53,497 nt of DNA from Serendipita indica DSM 11827 (lineage: Eukaryota > Basidiomycota > Agaricomycetes > Sebacinales > Serendipitaceae): contig CAJVGD010000048.1 of the NCBI GenBank assembly GCA_910890315.1, positions 1 to 53,497 on the forward strand, in the 5' to 3' direction. Below the pieces are notes generated by a model. It was not told the DNA's origin and made no database searches. It worked only from the letters and a program-made list of their open reading frames with translations. Position numbers and translations under genes: made by a program. Position 1 is the first letter of the stretch; the number at the start of each line of letters is the position of its first letter. Shown one piece after another: positions 1 through 17,166 of this stretch.

Positions 1-373
1 TGAGGCACCTGGTAAAAAGGCCAGCGTGTCTCGACAGAGATCCGCCGAGTTCCACAGCCTTGAGAAAAAGTACGGGAGAATTCGACACTATATTGAGTTG
101 TACATCTGTAAAGAGCAGCTCGAGCGCAATGGACTGAAGTGCTTTGCAGATCAATCGCATGTTCGCACGCTGTTTCTGTGTTTGGTCCAGAACTTGGCTA
201 TCCAAGGTGGTAAGACCGTTGAAGAAGGTAATCGGGTCGCCTGCCAATCCTCGGCGAGGTGGGAGTGTCGCAAGGAAGATGAGGCGCCACAGCTCATCGG
301 GCAAGCGTCCTAGGTAGTCGACTCCATCGGTTTCTGTCGGTATAGTGTCCTCAATCGCCGCCGTCTCGGGCAT
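1..373 (-). CDS. F-box-like protein, 5' part, runs off the left edge
   Basis: The minus strand is open from an ATG at 373 to the window edge, about 124 codons. Near residue 25 it reads YLGRLPDELWRLIF, a classic F-box start (LPxELxxxIF). Further on is NMRLICKALQSIALELLFTD, which fits the helical second half of an F-box (R.VCK.....L..LF). F-box proteins recruit substrates to SCF ubiquitin ligases; the substrate cannot be judged because the C-terminal part is outside the window. The first about 20 residues are acidic. An F-box fragment of the same subfamily lies head to head about 100 bp away. The assignment is by motif only. Confidence 0.7.
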   Translation of the reverse strand, partial: MPETAAIEDTIPTETDGVDYLGRLPDELWRLIFLATLPPRRGLAGDPITFFNGLTTLDSQVLDQTQKQRANMRLICKALQSIALELLFTDVQLNIVSNSPVLFLKAVELGGSLSRHAGLFTRCL

Positions 374-469
374 TTCGACGAGAGATGGGGTGGAGGTCAG
401 AACCAACCGTCATGACACAGAGGTTTTGGAATTCCTTGACTTTGCCGCACCTAGAAGAAGCCACGATGA

Positions 470-606
470 CTTCTCCCAGCGGTCAACACGAAAAAGTGCG
501 CAAATCTGCGGCTGATCTGCAAAGCACTCGAGCCTCTTGCACTCGAGCTGCTCTTCACGGACGTGTACTTGAGACCATGCTGGGAACTCTTGCATCCTGC
601 TATAGG
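470..606 (+). pseudogene. F-box gene fragment, inverted paralogue of the left-edge gene
   Basis: One plus-strand frame reads NLRLICKALEPLALELLFTD, nearly the same as NMRLICKALQSIALELLFTD in the divergent gene at 1-373. The frame is stopped just upstream, near 470, and soon after, near 605, so only about 40 codons survive and the LPxELW part is absent. The two copies are inverted relative to each other. This looks like a relic of a head-to-head duplication of an F-box gene. It could also be an exon of a gene whose other parts I cannot see, but no good splice pattern supports that. Confidence 0.5.
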
Positions 607-609
607 ACT

Positions 610-1886
610 ATAGATTCTGAGGTATATGGGTCCAAAAACGCTGGCGTTTTTACACGCTACATCGTCCATTTTCTTGTATATAGCGTCCCAGAACCAGCCC
701 TCGACACTCTATTGGTGGACGCACAGGTGCTCAATACGACGTTCCCTTGGCTTGGCAATTTGTTTTGCGACTCTGGCCAGTTGAACGCAATGTCATTCAC
801 ATAAATGCCTAGCATGACCGAACTCTAACCACCACCCCCTGAAGTATTGAGGGCAGCATGCCGGGTGATCCATCTATGCGCCGTCAACAGTATCATACTT
901 AAAAATAGGGAGAACAACCCTTTATACATATATGAGCAGCGTCATGCGGTCAAGCCCTGGTCACGGGTCAGAGGGCTTTGAATTCGAGGGATGTAGTGAC
1001 CATATCTGTTTGAGGCTGCAGCACGGAGTTCACAAAGGATGAAGGGATAGCTGTCGACGACTCCGGTGACGAGCCAGGTAATTACGAGCACCAACCTGAT
1101 CTTGACTATCACTCGGATAGTTCGCCTGAAACGAACATTGCGTCGTATTGACGAATTGGGTATATTCCGTCACTTGAAAGAGCAAATGCTACGGCTCAAT
1201 GACCGCAACTTGAGTTTACTCCTGTCGCGGCAGCCAAGCTTTGGAAAATAACATAAGAAGGCTACCCAAGGAGATATATTATCCAGCTTTGTTCGCTGAG
1301 AGGAATGTCACTCACGATCGGATATAATCAAGACGGGTTCTGTCTATATAATAACCTACTGGTGGGATTTTAGGGAACAGTCGTCCAAGCAAGGTCACGT
1401 TGAAAATGGTGCGCCTCATTGGCGGCATCGAATTGGCAAAAGAGTAGCCGCAGTTCATGTCGCTTGGATTGAGTGTAGGTGTAGTATCTACCGTGTATAT
1501 ATATATATATATATACCTTTTCGCCGTAACACCCTTCTGTCTAACAGTAGGGCTTACTGATTCTGTGTAACACCAAGGGTAGATAATCGAGTAGTCCAAA
1601 GGCTCAGAAGGTACTTGGGCTGCGCAGGAGTTGAGCCTAACGTGTATAAATGACATTTGCAATACATTGCCTATCGCATTCTCTATCAAACCTTGACCAT
1701 ACCGCATTAGAGATACACGACAGTAGTCACCTTGATTCCTGCTTCCATGCAACTGAACCACCTAACGAGTCCAAAAATACCCTATGAATCACAAGTCTTA
1801 CTCTTCTCCACTCTTGTGTTCGGCTGTGTTGTGCCGACACTCTTTGACACGACGCATGCCCATCTTGGATCCATCCGCATCCACGG
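610..1886. other. Gene-poor stretch upstream of NLR1
   Basis: I see no convincing gene here. Short open frames exist on both strands but show no recognisable domain. The stretch contains a (TA)n microsatellite near 1497-1516 and presumably the promoter of the NLR gene that starts at 1887. AT-rich steps near 917-932 resemble a TATA region but have no clear gene to serve. Confidence 0.4.
1495..1516. repeat. (TA)n microsatellite
   Basis: About ten consecutive TA units are visible. It lies about 370 bp upstream of the NLR1 start, in a region without a supported gene. Confidence 0.9.
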
Positions 1887-4800
1887 ATGTCGGCCAAACG
1901 GCGGGACAAGTCCAAGAAATCACATGAAACTGTCAATCCACCCGAATCTTTCTCTGTCGCCCAAAGCTCGTCTTCCAGGAAGAATCAAGTGTACGACAAA
2001 GTCAACTTTGGCCTCGATGCATTGGGAAATATATCCGAGGGTTCAGATGTACTTGCTCCTCTCAAAGCAGCATGTCGAACGACGAAATCTGTCCTTGATA
2101 TCATGCAGGTAAATTGGTCCAACTCGCTCAACGGCTTCAACTGACAAATACGGGCAGGCTATCGAGAGCAACCAGGAAGAATGGACGAACCTAACACAGC
2201 GTCTGAAGGGATACATGAGCGGACTCGAGAAGCAAACCACTTTGTTCGAGGCATATGCCGCAAACGATAGGGCTTTCGACGAGGCACTGAGACAGCCACT
2301 GATGCACTATTTCAAGTACGTGAGGATTCTAAATTTCTTCAGCAAGCTGATCGATACAGAGCTCTCGAAGATATCCATGATACGGTGGTCGAAGTGAGGG
2401 AGAAACGAAGTCGCAGCAAACTTGGGTTCTTGAAATCTATGAGCAAAGTGAAGATCGATGCTGGAGAGATTCGTGAACTCAACAGAGATATCGAGGAGGA
2501 CATCGGCAGTTCATGGTGCGGGTCTCTTCGGTCTTCTTCGCAATCTCACTATATACACAGGAAGCGTTGGGTATTTTTACTGCACTGCGTGCTCAAGACA
2601 TTCAACAAAAGAGTAAGTCTGAAATCCTTGTGAGAGGCTTGCTTAGCCGTTTCTAGTCGAGACTGCAACTATTCTTCAGTCTATTCTTCAGTTACCGACA
2701 GTCGCATTCGCCGCGTCCTCGGTTCATACGACCTGTCTGAAAGGAACGCGTGAGGCAGTCCTTCAGATGATCTGGCGCTGGGCCAGTGAGGTGCCGTCGG
2801 AGAAGCCTATATTTTGGCTGTGTGATATAGCTGGGTCCGGCAAGTCTACAGTCGCAATGTCCGTAGTCGAATCATGGCGGAACGAAGGAGTGTTAGGGGG
2901 TCGATTCTTCTTCTCCATGGCAAACAATGACGCATCGACCACGGACAAGTTCTGTTCGACCATCGCAAGAGACCTCGTCCAGTACATCCCTGATCTCAGA
3001 CCCCATATTGCCAAAGCTGTGGAACAGAACCCTTCTTTCATGCGAAGTTCTGTGGATGAGCAACTTCGGACGCTCATCACGAATCCACTCCTCCAGTCAG
3101 ACAAGCGCGTGATCCTCGTCATCGACGCTATCGACGAATGCAAATCTGGATCACAGCGAAGAGAACTTCTCGAGGCGCTTGCTACCGCTGCTCGAGAGTG
3201 CGCGAACCTCAAAATCTTTCTCACCAGTCGGCCAGATCCCGTCATCGAGGCGGTCTTGCAGGGACTTTTGATCAAGGAAAAGTTGGAAAACCGGCTTCAC
3301 GATGTGAAGCACCCAGATACCACAAACGATATCGCGGTGTATGTGCATCATTCGTTGCATGAAGTCCTACCGCAGGACAAGAGACCGCGTCTGGCCGAAA
3401 AGGCCAACGGGTTATTCATCTGGGCGAGCACTGCATGTCGAATGCTCACGAGTGAAACCAGATTGAGTTCACCCGAGGATGTTTATGACCGTCTGATCTC
3501 TCTGGACCAGCCAGGAGTGATCGACGACCTATATAATCTTATCTTCGAGCGGACAGACCCCGAGTACTACGCGGTCATGTGTTCAATGCTGGCGCTGCTG
3601 CATGGTGCATTTGAACCACTAACGGTGGACGATCTGGACGATCTAGTGAAGCATGCAAAAGTACGGGGAAGTGCCAGGGCCCTGGTACAGAATCTAGGAA
3701 GCGTACTCAGTGTGGATTCAAAGACGGATCTGATCCAATTCCGCCACCCAACGCTGGTCGAGTACCTTCGACGGTGCTCGATCCCCCAAGGTGGCGATAA
3801 CCGAAATAAACTATATATCGATATCGGCAATGCTCACGGTCAAACAGCATCGTGGTGTCTGAAGCGGTTCAAGTTGCTTAATGGAGGACTCAAGTTCAAC
3901 ATATGTGAAATCGAATCCTCTTTCTTCCTAAACAGGCAGATTCCGGATCTGGAAGAGAGAATTTCAAAGTTCATTCCAAGAAGACTTCGATATGCCGGTT
4001 TGCATTGGTTATTTCATTTGGCGGAAACGGACGACGGGTGGCGAACTAGGCTAAAGGACGGAATTGAACACGTGATAAAAAGCCCATATGTCCTATACTG
4101 GATGGAGGTTCTGAGTTTCACCGGAGGGGTACCAAGGGCGATAGCGGGACTTCGAGCCGTTGCGCGCCATAGAAGAGTGAGTAGTCTATACGTACATACT
4201 GTAGTGACTTATACAGAGGTAGATTGAAGAGGAGACGAGGACGATGATGACGGAGGTCCGACGGTTTCTAATGGCATTTTCGGTGCCGATTCAAGACAGT
4301 GCTCCGCACATCTACATCTCAGCATTAGCGTTTAGTCCGAGGAAGTCAATCCTTCACAGCGAGAGACTGAAACGGCATGCCAATACTCTCAGTGTGACCC
4401 AGGGATACGAGGAGACGTATCCTGGGCTTCCCAGGGCTCTTCAAGGTCATGGGGGCAGGGTCTACGCTGTCAAGTTCTCTCCAGATGGAACACACATAGT
4501 CTCTTGTTCGGGAGACAAGACGATTCGACTGTGGGACGCAGAAACCGGCCAGAGATTGGGGGAGCCGTTTCGCGGACATACATCTGAAGTATTTTCCATT
4601 GGATTCTCGGCAGATGGTTCCCGAATTGTCTCTGGTTCGAATGATAAGACAATTCGAGTCTGGGAGGCGGACACCGGCCAGCCTTTAGGAGCGCCACTGC
4701 GTGGTCACGAAGACGGCGTCCTGACCGTTGGATTCTCGCCGGACGGATCAAAAATTGTCTCTGGATCGTATGATAATACGATTCAAGTGTGGGATGCAGA

Positions 4801-6613
4801 CACTGGCCAGGCGCTGGGAGAGCCATTCCGAGGTCATGAGGGTTGGGTCTATGCCGTATCATTCTCGCCAGATGGATCACGAATTGTCTCTGGCTCTGCT
4901 GACCAGACAGTTCGGTTGTGGGATGCACATACCGGCCAACCCGTGGGAGAGCCATTCCGAGGTCATGATGCTCGGGTTGTGGCCGTAGGATTCTCACCAG
5001 ATGGCTCAATGATAGTCTCTGGCTCGTGGGATCGGACCATTAGACTGTGGGAGGCAGATACCGGCCAACATGCGGGAGAGCCAATCCGAGGTCACGAAGG
5101 TTGGGTCTATGCCGTGGGATTCTCTCCAGACGGGTCACGGATTGTCTCTGGCTCATCGGACCAGACCGTTCGGCTATGGGAAGGAGATACTGGTCAGCCA
5201 GTAGGAGAGCCTCTTCGAGGTCATTATTCTAGTGTCAACGCGGTCGCATTCTCGCCTGACGGCTTTTTAATCGCGTCTGGTTCGCACGACAAGACGATTC
5301 GACTATGGGACGCAGACACGGGACAACCTTTGGGAGAGCCACTCCAAGATCACGACCCCTCGGTGATGGCCATCGCATTCTCACCGGACGGCCTGCGAAT
5401 TGTCACTGGATCGGAAGAAAAGACGCTTCGGCAGTGGGACGCACACACTGGTCAGCTTTTAGGAGAGCCATTCCGAGGTCATGAAGACTCCGTCAGGGCT
5501 GTTGCATTCTCACCAGATGGCTCTCGAATTGTTTCCGGTTCGAGCGACAGCACCATTCGGCTATGGGATGCAGACACTGGTCTGGCGTTGGGAGAGCCGC
5601 TTCGAGGACACAAAGCGGATATATTGGCTATCAGATTCTCACCAGATGGCTCAAAGATCGTCTCTGCCTCATGCGACAACATGATTCAACTGTGGGACGC
5701 TGCGACCGGTGAGTCGCTGGGAGAGCCAGTCCGAGGTCCTGAAGAACAGGTGGCAGCCATCGCGATCTCGCCGAACGGGTCCCAAACTGTCACTGGATCC
5801 CGAATACTTCGTGGTCCAGAAACACTCTCTCAAAAGACAATTCGATTGTGGGAGACAAATACTGGTCAACCATTAGGAGAGCCACTCCAAGGACACGAAG
5901 CTCCGGTCGCTGCCGTCAGATTCTCCCCAGACAGCTCACGAATTGTGTCCGGCTCACACGACCGCACCGGTACAATTCGGCTGGGACGCTGACTGGTCAG
6001 CCATTCGGAGAGCCACTCCGAGGACACAGCGGACCTATCAACACTTTCAAGTTCTCGCCTGACGGCTCACGGATTGTCTCTAGCTCGCTTGACGGGACGA
6101 TTCGATTCTGGGACACAAATACTGGTCGTCCACTAGGAAGCCCACTTCTCGGTCACAAATCCATGATCAACGCGGTGGCATTCTCTCCAGATGGCTCGCG
6201 AATCGTCTCCGGCTCTTCCGACAAAACAATTAGGGTATGGAACGCGGAAACTGGTAAGGGGGCCTACGCTTGTTGTTCAATTTGTGATGACTTGACACCT
6301 GTCGTTAGATGCGATCTCAAAGAGCTCCAATAGAAATGAAGAAGCGCATTCAGGCTCGAGCAGCCCAACAGATGATTCAAAAGGAAACCTTGTACCCGGA
6401 TTTGAGCATTGCTCACTGTCCTGGGATGGTTGGGTCCAATCCTCGGGGAAATATCTCTTCTGGGTGCCACCAGACAATCGGCATGGACTACAGTACCCGC
6501 GTCTTCTTCTGACTATACCGACAACGAGTCCATTCCGTGCGACCAAGGTTGATTTCAGTCGTTTTCATTGTGGGCCTTCTTGGACAAGCGTTCGAACAGA
6601 TCTTGATCAATGA
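1887..6613 (+). CDS. NACHT-WD40 NLR protein (HET-E-like), NLR1
   Basis: This is a STAND NTPase of the fungal NLR class, the family of HET-E/NWD proteins in vegetative incompatibility and innate immunity. The start is an ATG at 1887 ([12 protein letters not shown]). The N-terminal about 220 residues are helical and charged, in short exons split by introns at 2109-2157, near 2316-2342, 2520-2564 and after 2613. The NACHT part begins near 2740: Walker A is AGSGKST (about 2833), Walker B is [11 protein letters not shown] (about 3111), followed by a helical winged region to about 4180. After an intron near 4177-4230 come 14 WD40 repeats (4434-6253), an intron at 6254-6308 and a tail of about 100 residues to TGA 6613. 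Around 5960-6000 the frame slips twice and recovers between repeats 12 and 13. A one-base slip also precedes the 2520 intron. A paralogue with the same exon order lies at 25,510-30,367. I see no known N-terminal effector domain. Confidence 0.85.
4434..6253 (+). repeat. 14 tandem WD40 repeats of NLR1
   Basis: Fourteen units of about 129 bp (43 residues) follow the pattern GH(E/D)[18 protein letters not shown] then S.[18 protein letters not shown]. Fourteen blades would make two seven-bladed propellers. Units differ at several codons, more than the units of NLR2 do. Unit 11 is atypical: RGP replaces RGH and it carries an extra segment of about seven residues (near 5800-5830) before the QKTIRLW strand. 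Such propellers are taken to be the ligand-sensing part in HNWD proteins. Confidence 0.93.
6309..6613 (+). other. Conserved C-terminal tail exon of NLR1
   Basis: After the 55 bp intron (6254-6308) the phase gives a tail of about 100 residues ending at TGA 6611-6613. It contains [20 protein letters not shown] and ends with [11 protein letters not shown]. The same tail, with [20 protein letters not shown], closes NLR2 after an intron at the equivalent place. The last blade supplies only the first base of the split codon, so the splice site is well fixed. The tail looks like a beta-rich cap; I do not know its fold. Confidence 0.8.
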
Positions 6614-7620
6614 TCTGTTGCGGCGGCTATGGCTAATAGTATATGCTCTCTTCTGTCAGAACTAGTTCCCATCTTCTGTAGACTAGAGAATGTAGAATTT
6701 GTAAGGATGCTCGTTTCATTCTCGCCATGGTTAATCAGGGTGATCCTCGCGTTATCTGATAACTTCCAGCGGGCTATTGCCCGTCTCAATTATTCATTTC
6801 ATGTCGGATGAACAGATCCTCGCCAGGTTTTTGGAACTGACCGCATCTACAAGCACTTCTTTTAATCTTTTATTTACCTCAAGACCAACGGCACTCTTGG
6901 TTCCACGACGTCTCCTAACAGACTCCTCCGAAATGGTTCGGTAACTGTCCAATGTCCTCTGCTTCCGACATGGAATCCAATGATATGTGGAGCGCTACAA
7001 CCTGTAAAGGGAAGCATGAGCGCTGCAAAATTTCCATCAGAGCTCCGACATGCGTCAACAACGAGCGTGTCGGGCCAAGGCATTACGCTCACCAACGGGG
7101 GAGAAGGATCCTTGTACCCATGGGAGCAGCAACATGACAGTCGAGCTCTAATCAGAGGCACTCCAGCGACAAGGACCAAAGGTTCTGGATCCGAGGCACA
7201 TGGTGACGACATCAGTCCAGGCGCGAGGTTTACAGAGGATGACCGATGCGGAGACAGACCATTATAATTCGGAGCTCCAGTTGATCTGACTATTACTCGG
7301 AGAAGTTGTCATCAGGAATGGACATTGACGAGGGTATATTCCTATGTCTGTACAAGTCAAATTGTTCGCCTCTGGTCAATAGTTTTACCAAGGGAAGTGT
7401 GATAAACCATTCACTTTTGCGAGGATAGGTCAAAGTAGTCGGGATGACGACAGAGTTCGTGACTGATCGTGAGGGGATAATTCGGTTTAATTTGATAAAC
7501 TTGTTTCCTCTCTTCTGAATGCTGTACTAGAAAAGAAACACACTAGTCGCAAAATGGCGAGTTATCTGCCTGCATCAGGACCTAGTAGTTCAACTTCATG
7601 AGGTAGTCTGCCAAATCCTT
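6614..7620. other. Intergenic region after NLR1
   Basis: I see no supported gene. Open frames of 60-110 codons occur on both strands without recognisable motifs or consistent splice signals. Confidence 0.4.
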
Positions 7621-8700
7621 CTACGGCAGCGTGCATTGCTTCTGGTCGATAGGGGAGTTCAAATGGCTACAATGATTGAGCTGTTCGTCTTTACGATCAC
7701 ACATCCGTTGGGCTATCGTCAATTCCTCAGTTGTGTATTCAGTTGGCGAATCAAAGCACACCACCCCTACGTCCATGAGGCTCCGACTGCCAGATTCAAA
7801 GAGGTCATTACTTTCTTCCGCCGATCCGGACGCCATTGGCTCGCCTCATCTCGGTTCTGGAGGTTTGTGAAAGCTTTCTAATTCGTCTGCCTCTCTCAGG
7901 TTGGAACTGAAGGCATAATATCAGATGAGCAATTAGTAAAAAAATCATGCTGAGGCATTGAAAGCGGTATTGATGGCGCATGTTTGCAGAGATGGGACCG
8001 CTACTGACTACAAGATTGTCCGTCTTGGACCATGGTTCGCCAGGCTGATACATGAGTGCGACTGCAGTTTGGCGGATTTGGTTGCAGCTGCCACCATTGA
8101 TGACATAATTACTCAGTTGCTCTGAACAACGGATCACAGGTAGGATCATCAGTGGCAAGATGGGAATCAGGACGGCAAAATGGGAAAACCAGAAAGACAA
8201 GCATCAGCAGATCGATCAGTATTGGGGATAGTAGCGAACAGAGACGGACGTACGTTTCCAGGGGTCCGCCATCGTCTTGTGCGTCTGAGCTTTGGCCGAG
8301 TTCAAGTTGGAGTTTCCTAAAAAGGCGCTGGCCAGTGGCTCTCGCCTGCTGGCGTCCTGGGACAACTCCAAGTTGCTGAAATGGGATTAAAAGGTTTAAA
8401 TTGAGTGCTATAGTTTTCAGATGAGATGTTTGGATTAGCCAGATCCGTCAAGGCAAGTCTACCTGCTGGCTGCCAGGTGCATTCTCCTATCAAATGACCG
8501 TTAAATTGAATGAATTGACACGAAATACGCAGGCATTGACTGTATTCCCGCCACCACTCTATCATGTTGTTGTGACAGTCCATCCCAACCAAAACCTCGA
8601 CCATGGTACGAATACCTGATAGCATCGCGAGACAGCTGATGAAGAGGTTTTGCCACCAAAGAAAGAAAGGTTGTCAGGAAGAAGCTACCGTCTCTCTCGG
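7621..8700 (-). CDS. Uncharacterised protein, possibly membrane-bound, exons uncertain
   Basis: Several minus-strand open segments follow each other with plausible introns. The first, near 8690-8487, includes [20 protein letters not shown] and EWWREYSQCLRISCQF. A donor near 8462 and an acceptor near 8375 lead to a segment with LFRKLQLELGQSSDAQDDGG. The next part has the hydrophobic stretches AVLIPILPLMILPVI and SMIFLLIAHLILCLQF. The last is an acidic tail with ESNDLFESGSRS ending at 7621. I do not recognise a family. The 5' end overlaps the first codons of the divergent uS11 gene, which makes the start doubtful. Some hydrophobic stretches may be intronic. Confidence 0.35.
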
Positions 8701-9215
8701 TCCTCAGGTCGCAGAGCGAGCTCGTCTTTGGCGTCGCGCACATCTACGCGTCTTTCAACGACACTTTTGTACATTACCGATCTTTCGGGCAAGGAAACCA
8801 TCTCGCGTGTCACCGGTCGTCTTGTTCTTTTCAGCTTTCTTGATCAAAACATCCAGAGTGGCTGACTGACTGTCCGTTCTAGGTGGCATGAAAGTCAAGG
8901 CTGATCGTGACGAATCGTCTCCATACGCCGCTATGTTGGCCGCTCAGGATGTTGCTGCTCGCTGCAGGAAGTCGGCATTACCGCTCTTCATATCAAGCTC
9001 CGTGCTGGAGGAACCGGAACAAAGACACCTGGTCCAGGTGGACAGTCGGCTCTCAGGGCTCTCGCTCGTGCTGGCATGAAGATTGGTCGTATCGAGGACG
9101 TGACACCTGTCCCGACTGACTGCACTCGCCGCAAGGTTGGTCTCGGTTCTCATATCCATCTTATTTCCCATATGAATCATTCTATCTAGGGTGGTCGTCG
9201 TGGTCGTCGTCCTAG
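8651..9215 (+). CDS. RPS14: 40S ribosomal protein uS11 (RPS14)
   Basis: This encodes the small-subunit protein of the 18S head/platform region. Segments match uS11 in order: [47 protein letters not shown] and [43 protein letters not shown], and GGRRGRR at the end. One intron ends near 8881, before GMKVKAD. A second (about 9136-9189) precedes the GGRRGRR exon. The expected PPKKE start is visible at 8651 but without its ATG. Several one- to three-base losses put neighbouring segments in different frames: near 8667, after VAE near 8716, near 8777, near 8965, near 9005 and at the stop. The gene is either a decayed extra copy or damaged by consensus error; a working uS11 should not look like this. 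It converges on the ABC gene downstream. Confidence 0.8.
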
Positions 9216-9486
9216 ATTCAAAAACTCGCATTTTCCGTGGTGCATGCTTGTGTATGTGCTCTTGTCTGTGCGTGGTTTCATTTGTCGCCGCACGACACGC
9301 AGCAAGTCATCCTCGATGTCTTGTCCCGTGGTCGTGCCCATTCTGACCTCTGTTGTTTACAGTGTCCAATGGTATGTTGCCTGGACGTTTCATACTATTA
9401 GGCGCCATGTATACATAGAAGAAGATCCAATTGCTCCCAAACTGCGTGTGTTCTCAGTCTATTCTAGTATCGTGCTCCTGGTCGGC

Positions 9487-15139
<5,653 letters not shown>

Positions 15140-15411
15140 CGAGTAGATGGACACATCACAATAAGTCAGTCCAAGTCATTGAAACTGTGTAGACATACGT
15201 GTAGCTCGGCAGAAGCCCGAGTTATTTATGACTTAATTCACACCTGGACCCGACTCCGACACGTCGACTGGTATTTACCAAATTTGCACTACAACTATAC
15301 ATACCAACGCAAGCAGCTAACCGATCGGGCAATGCTTGCACATCATACATTCTAGGCGCTGGTCAGCCCTTGATCCCGTCTACGATAATGATCCAACAAA
15401 CACTCTCATGG
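15140..15411. promoter_or_regulatory. Divergent intergenic region between the ABC transporter and an F-box-family gene
   Basis: The two flanking genes point away from each other, so this about 270 bp region should hold both promoters. It contains an AT-rich step TTATTTATG near 15,221-15,229 and pyrimidine-rich runs. No factor site is certain. Confidence 0.45.
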
Positions 15412-17101
15412 ATGTCCCTTCCAAACGAAATGATGATAGAATCCCTTTGGTTCTGTGCTGCCATAGACATTCTCCATGTCCGCCTCGTCAGTTTCATCTC
15501 CGCTCGAGCTTTCCAAGCAAATTGATCAATCTTCCAGCTCAACAAGTTTCACAGGGAACTTGTCGACAAATCTCCAGAGCTTCAGCTCATCATCCAACTC
15601 GCCAAAGATGGCATGGCGCCGGCACATCGCGCAAGCTCCGCGTCGATCCACTCCATGCTCACCTTGTACCATGACCCGCCGGAGATGGAACGCACTTGCA
15701 CCTTTGGACCCGGTGTTATCCCCACCAACGGCTCAAGACTTTAACATCTACGAGTTTGGCGGCAGTATTCTGGCGTATTGTACTACTTATCCCGGCGAAT
15801 CTGATTGCGTGAAATTCATCTCACTGGATCATCCAAAGAAGACGGTAGTTGAGCCCGTTATACTTTCGTTCAAGTGCTTCGAACTCTCCTGCGATCCTGG
15901 CCAGCACTTGCTCGTCGTTGTCGAGGACGCTGCGACGTGAGTATAATTCGAATATGCTTCTTTCAAACTGATCACATAGTGCAGAGACTATCCAGTACAC
16001 TTGATGAGCATGCAGACTGGCGAGTACCACCATCGTGCCGCCACTCGGATCTTCCACAATCTGAATGTCGCAGGGTATACATCACCTGACATTGCGACAT
16101 GCATATCCGGGGATATCATATCTTTTGTTTACTCGCTTACCGAGGCTAGAGCCGAAATAGGTGTCGCTGTCGTCAACTGGGCCACTGGGGCAATTCTCGT
16201 GCGTTCTTTCCTGGCCCTCATTCATTGCTAACATGTCAGGAAACAGTTGAGTTGCACATTCATCGGCGCACTCCATACGACATTGCTCTCGTCGCGCTTC
16301 CTCATAGTCGCATTTTGCACCACTACCGTCGCACCCGACGACGCACACCTCAAACTTTTCGACCTCGAAACATCAAGTCCACGAGATACATCTCTCGTCC
16401 TTCGTCTCCCAGCCTTTACGCAACATTCGACCCGTCGCTACTCTGCATCCTACTTTCTCCACGGCTCGAACAACGCCATATTATCCCAACGCACTGATGG
16501 AACGATGAGGACGGGTGAACGTGACATTGTAACGCTCTTTATTAAGGCCACCACCGTCGACTCGGATGCCGTCGTTCGCAAAATGCTCGTGTTCATCTCA
16601 CGCGCTCGTTTACTCTCATTGGCATTCGAGTGGTCCCAAATGCCACATCATAGCCGCCCAAAGAGACACGTTCTGGCCTATGAGACGTGGACAGGCCACG
16701 GCAAACATACACGGTGGATTGACATTCTCGGGGTACGGCTCATGAGCCACAAGAGCATCTATGGATCCAAGTGCGTTTGCTTGGCTAATCCAGCCGATAT
16801 GGGTGCGATATTACCGTTGGGTCAAGAAGGGAATTCGACAGATTTATGCGTGCTCGAGTTTAATGTAGGCCGCGACCCTACTCCATCGAATCCGGCAGAA
16901 AAGTCGTTTCTGGTGCGCTCGACGGACAAAGATGGATGGATCACACGCGAGCTGGATCAAGATGTACGTGGGGGGCTACCATTTCGGGTGCGTTGGACGC
17001 AGATGGATAATGCAGCTCAATGGCAAGACCTGTTCGTGGATCAGGAGTATCTGATGGCGAGATTGGTGGGCCCTTTCCTTTTTGTTTCGCATCTGTGCTG
17101 A
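15412..17101 (+). CDS. F-box-family protein, probable substrate adaptor
   Basis: From an ATG at 15,412 the frame reads MSLPNEMMIESLWFCAA, like the start of an F-box. A shifted frame then gives HRELVDKSPELQLIIQLAKD and GMAPA, typical of basidiomycete F-box proteins. Downstream frames carry IYEFGGSILAYCTTYPG and SDCVKFISLDHPKK, then introns near 15,937-15,983 and 16,196-16,240. A long last exon (16,247-17,101) includes KRHVLAYETWTGHGKHTRW and GRDPTPSNPAEKS before TGA 17,101. This beta-strand-rich C-terminal part is common in the family but has no named domain I can recall. Two or three frame changes in the first 400 bp are not explained by clear introns. The role as an SCF adaptor is inferred from the F-box. 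Confidence 0.6.
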
Positions 17102-17166
17102 CAAGCTTAGGATGAGGGCTTTGCAATTTATAGGGTGTAAGGTACAGTCATTGTAAACCAGCTGCT

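Noticed and set aside
26-313. Plus-strand open frame of 95 codons
   Set aside because: It is the shadow of the minus-strand F-box gene, whose frame has clear F-box motifs.
1312-1761. Minus-strand frame with a YIYIYIY run
   Set aside because: The run is just the translated (TA)n microsatellite; the rest has no motif.
4470-5009. Long minus-strand frame opposite the NLR1 WD40 array
   Set aside because: It repeats with the WD40 period and is an antisense shadow.
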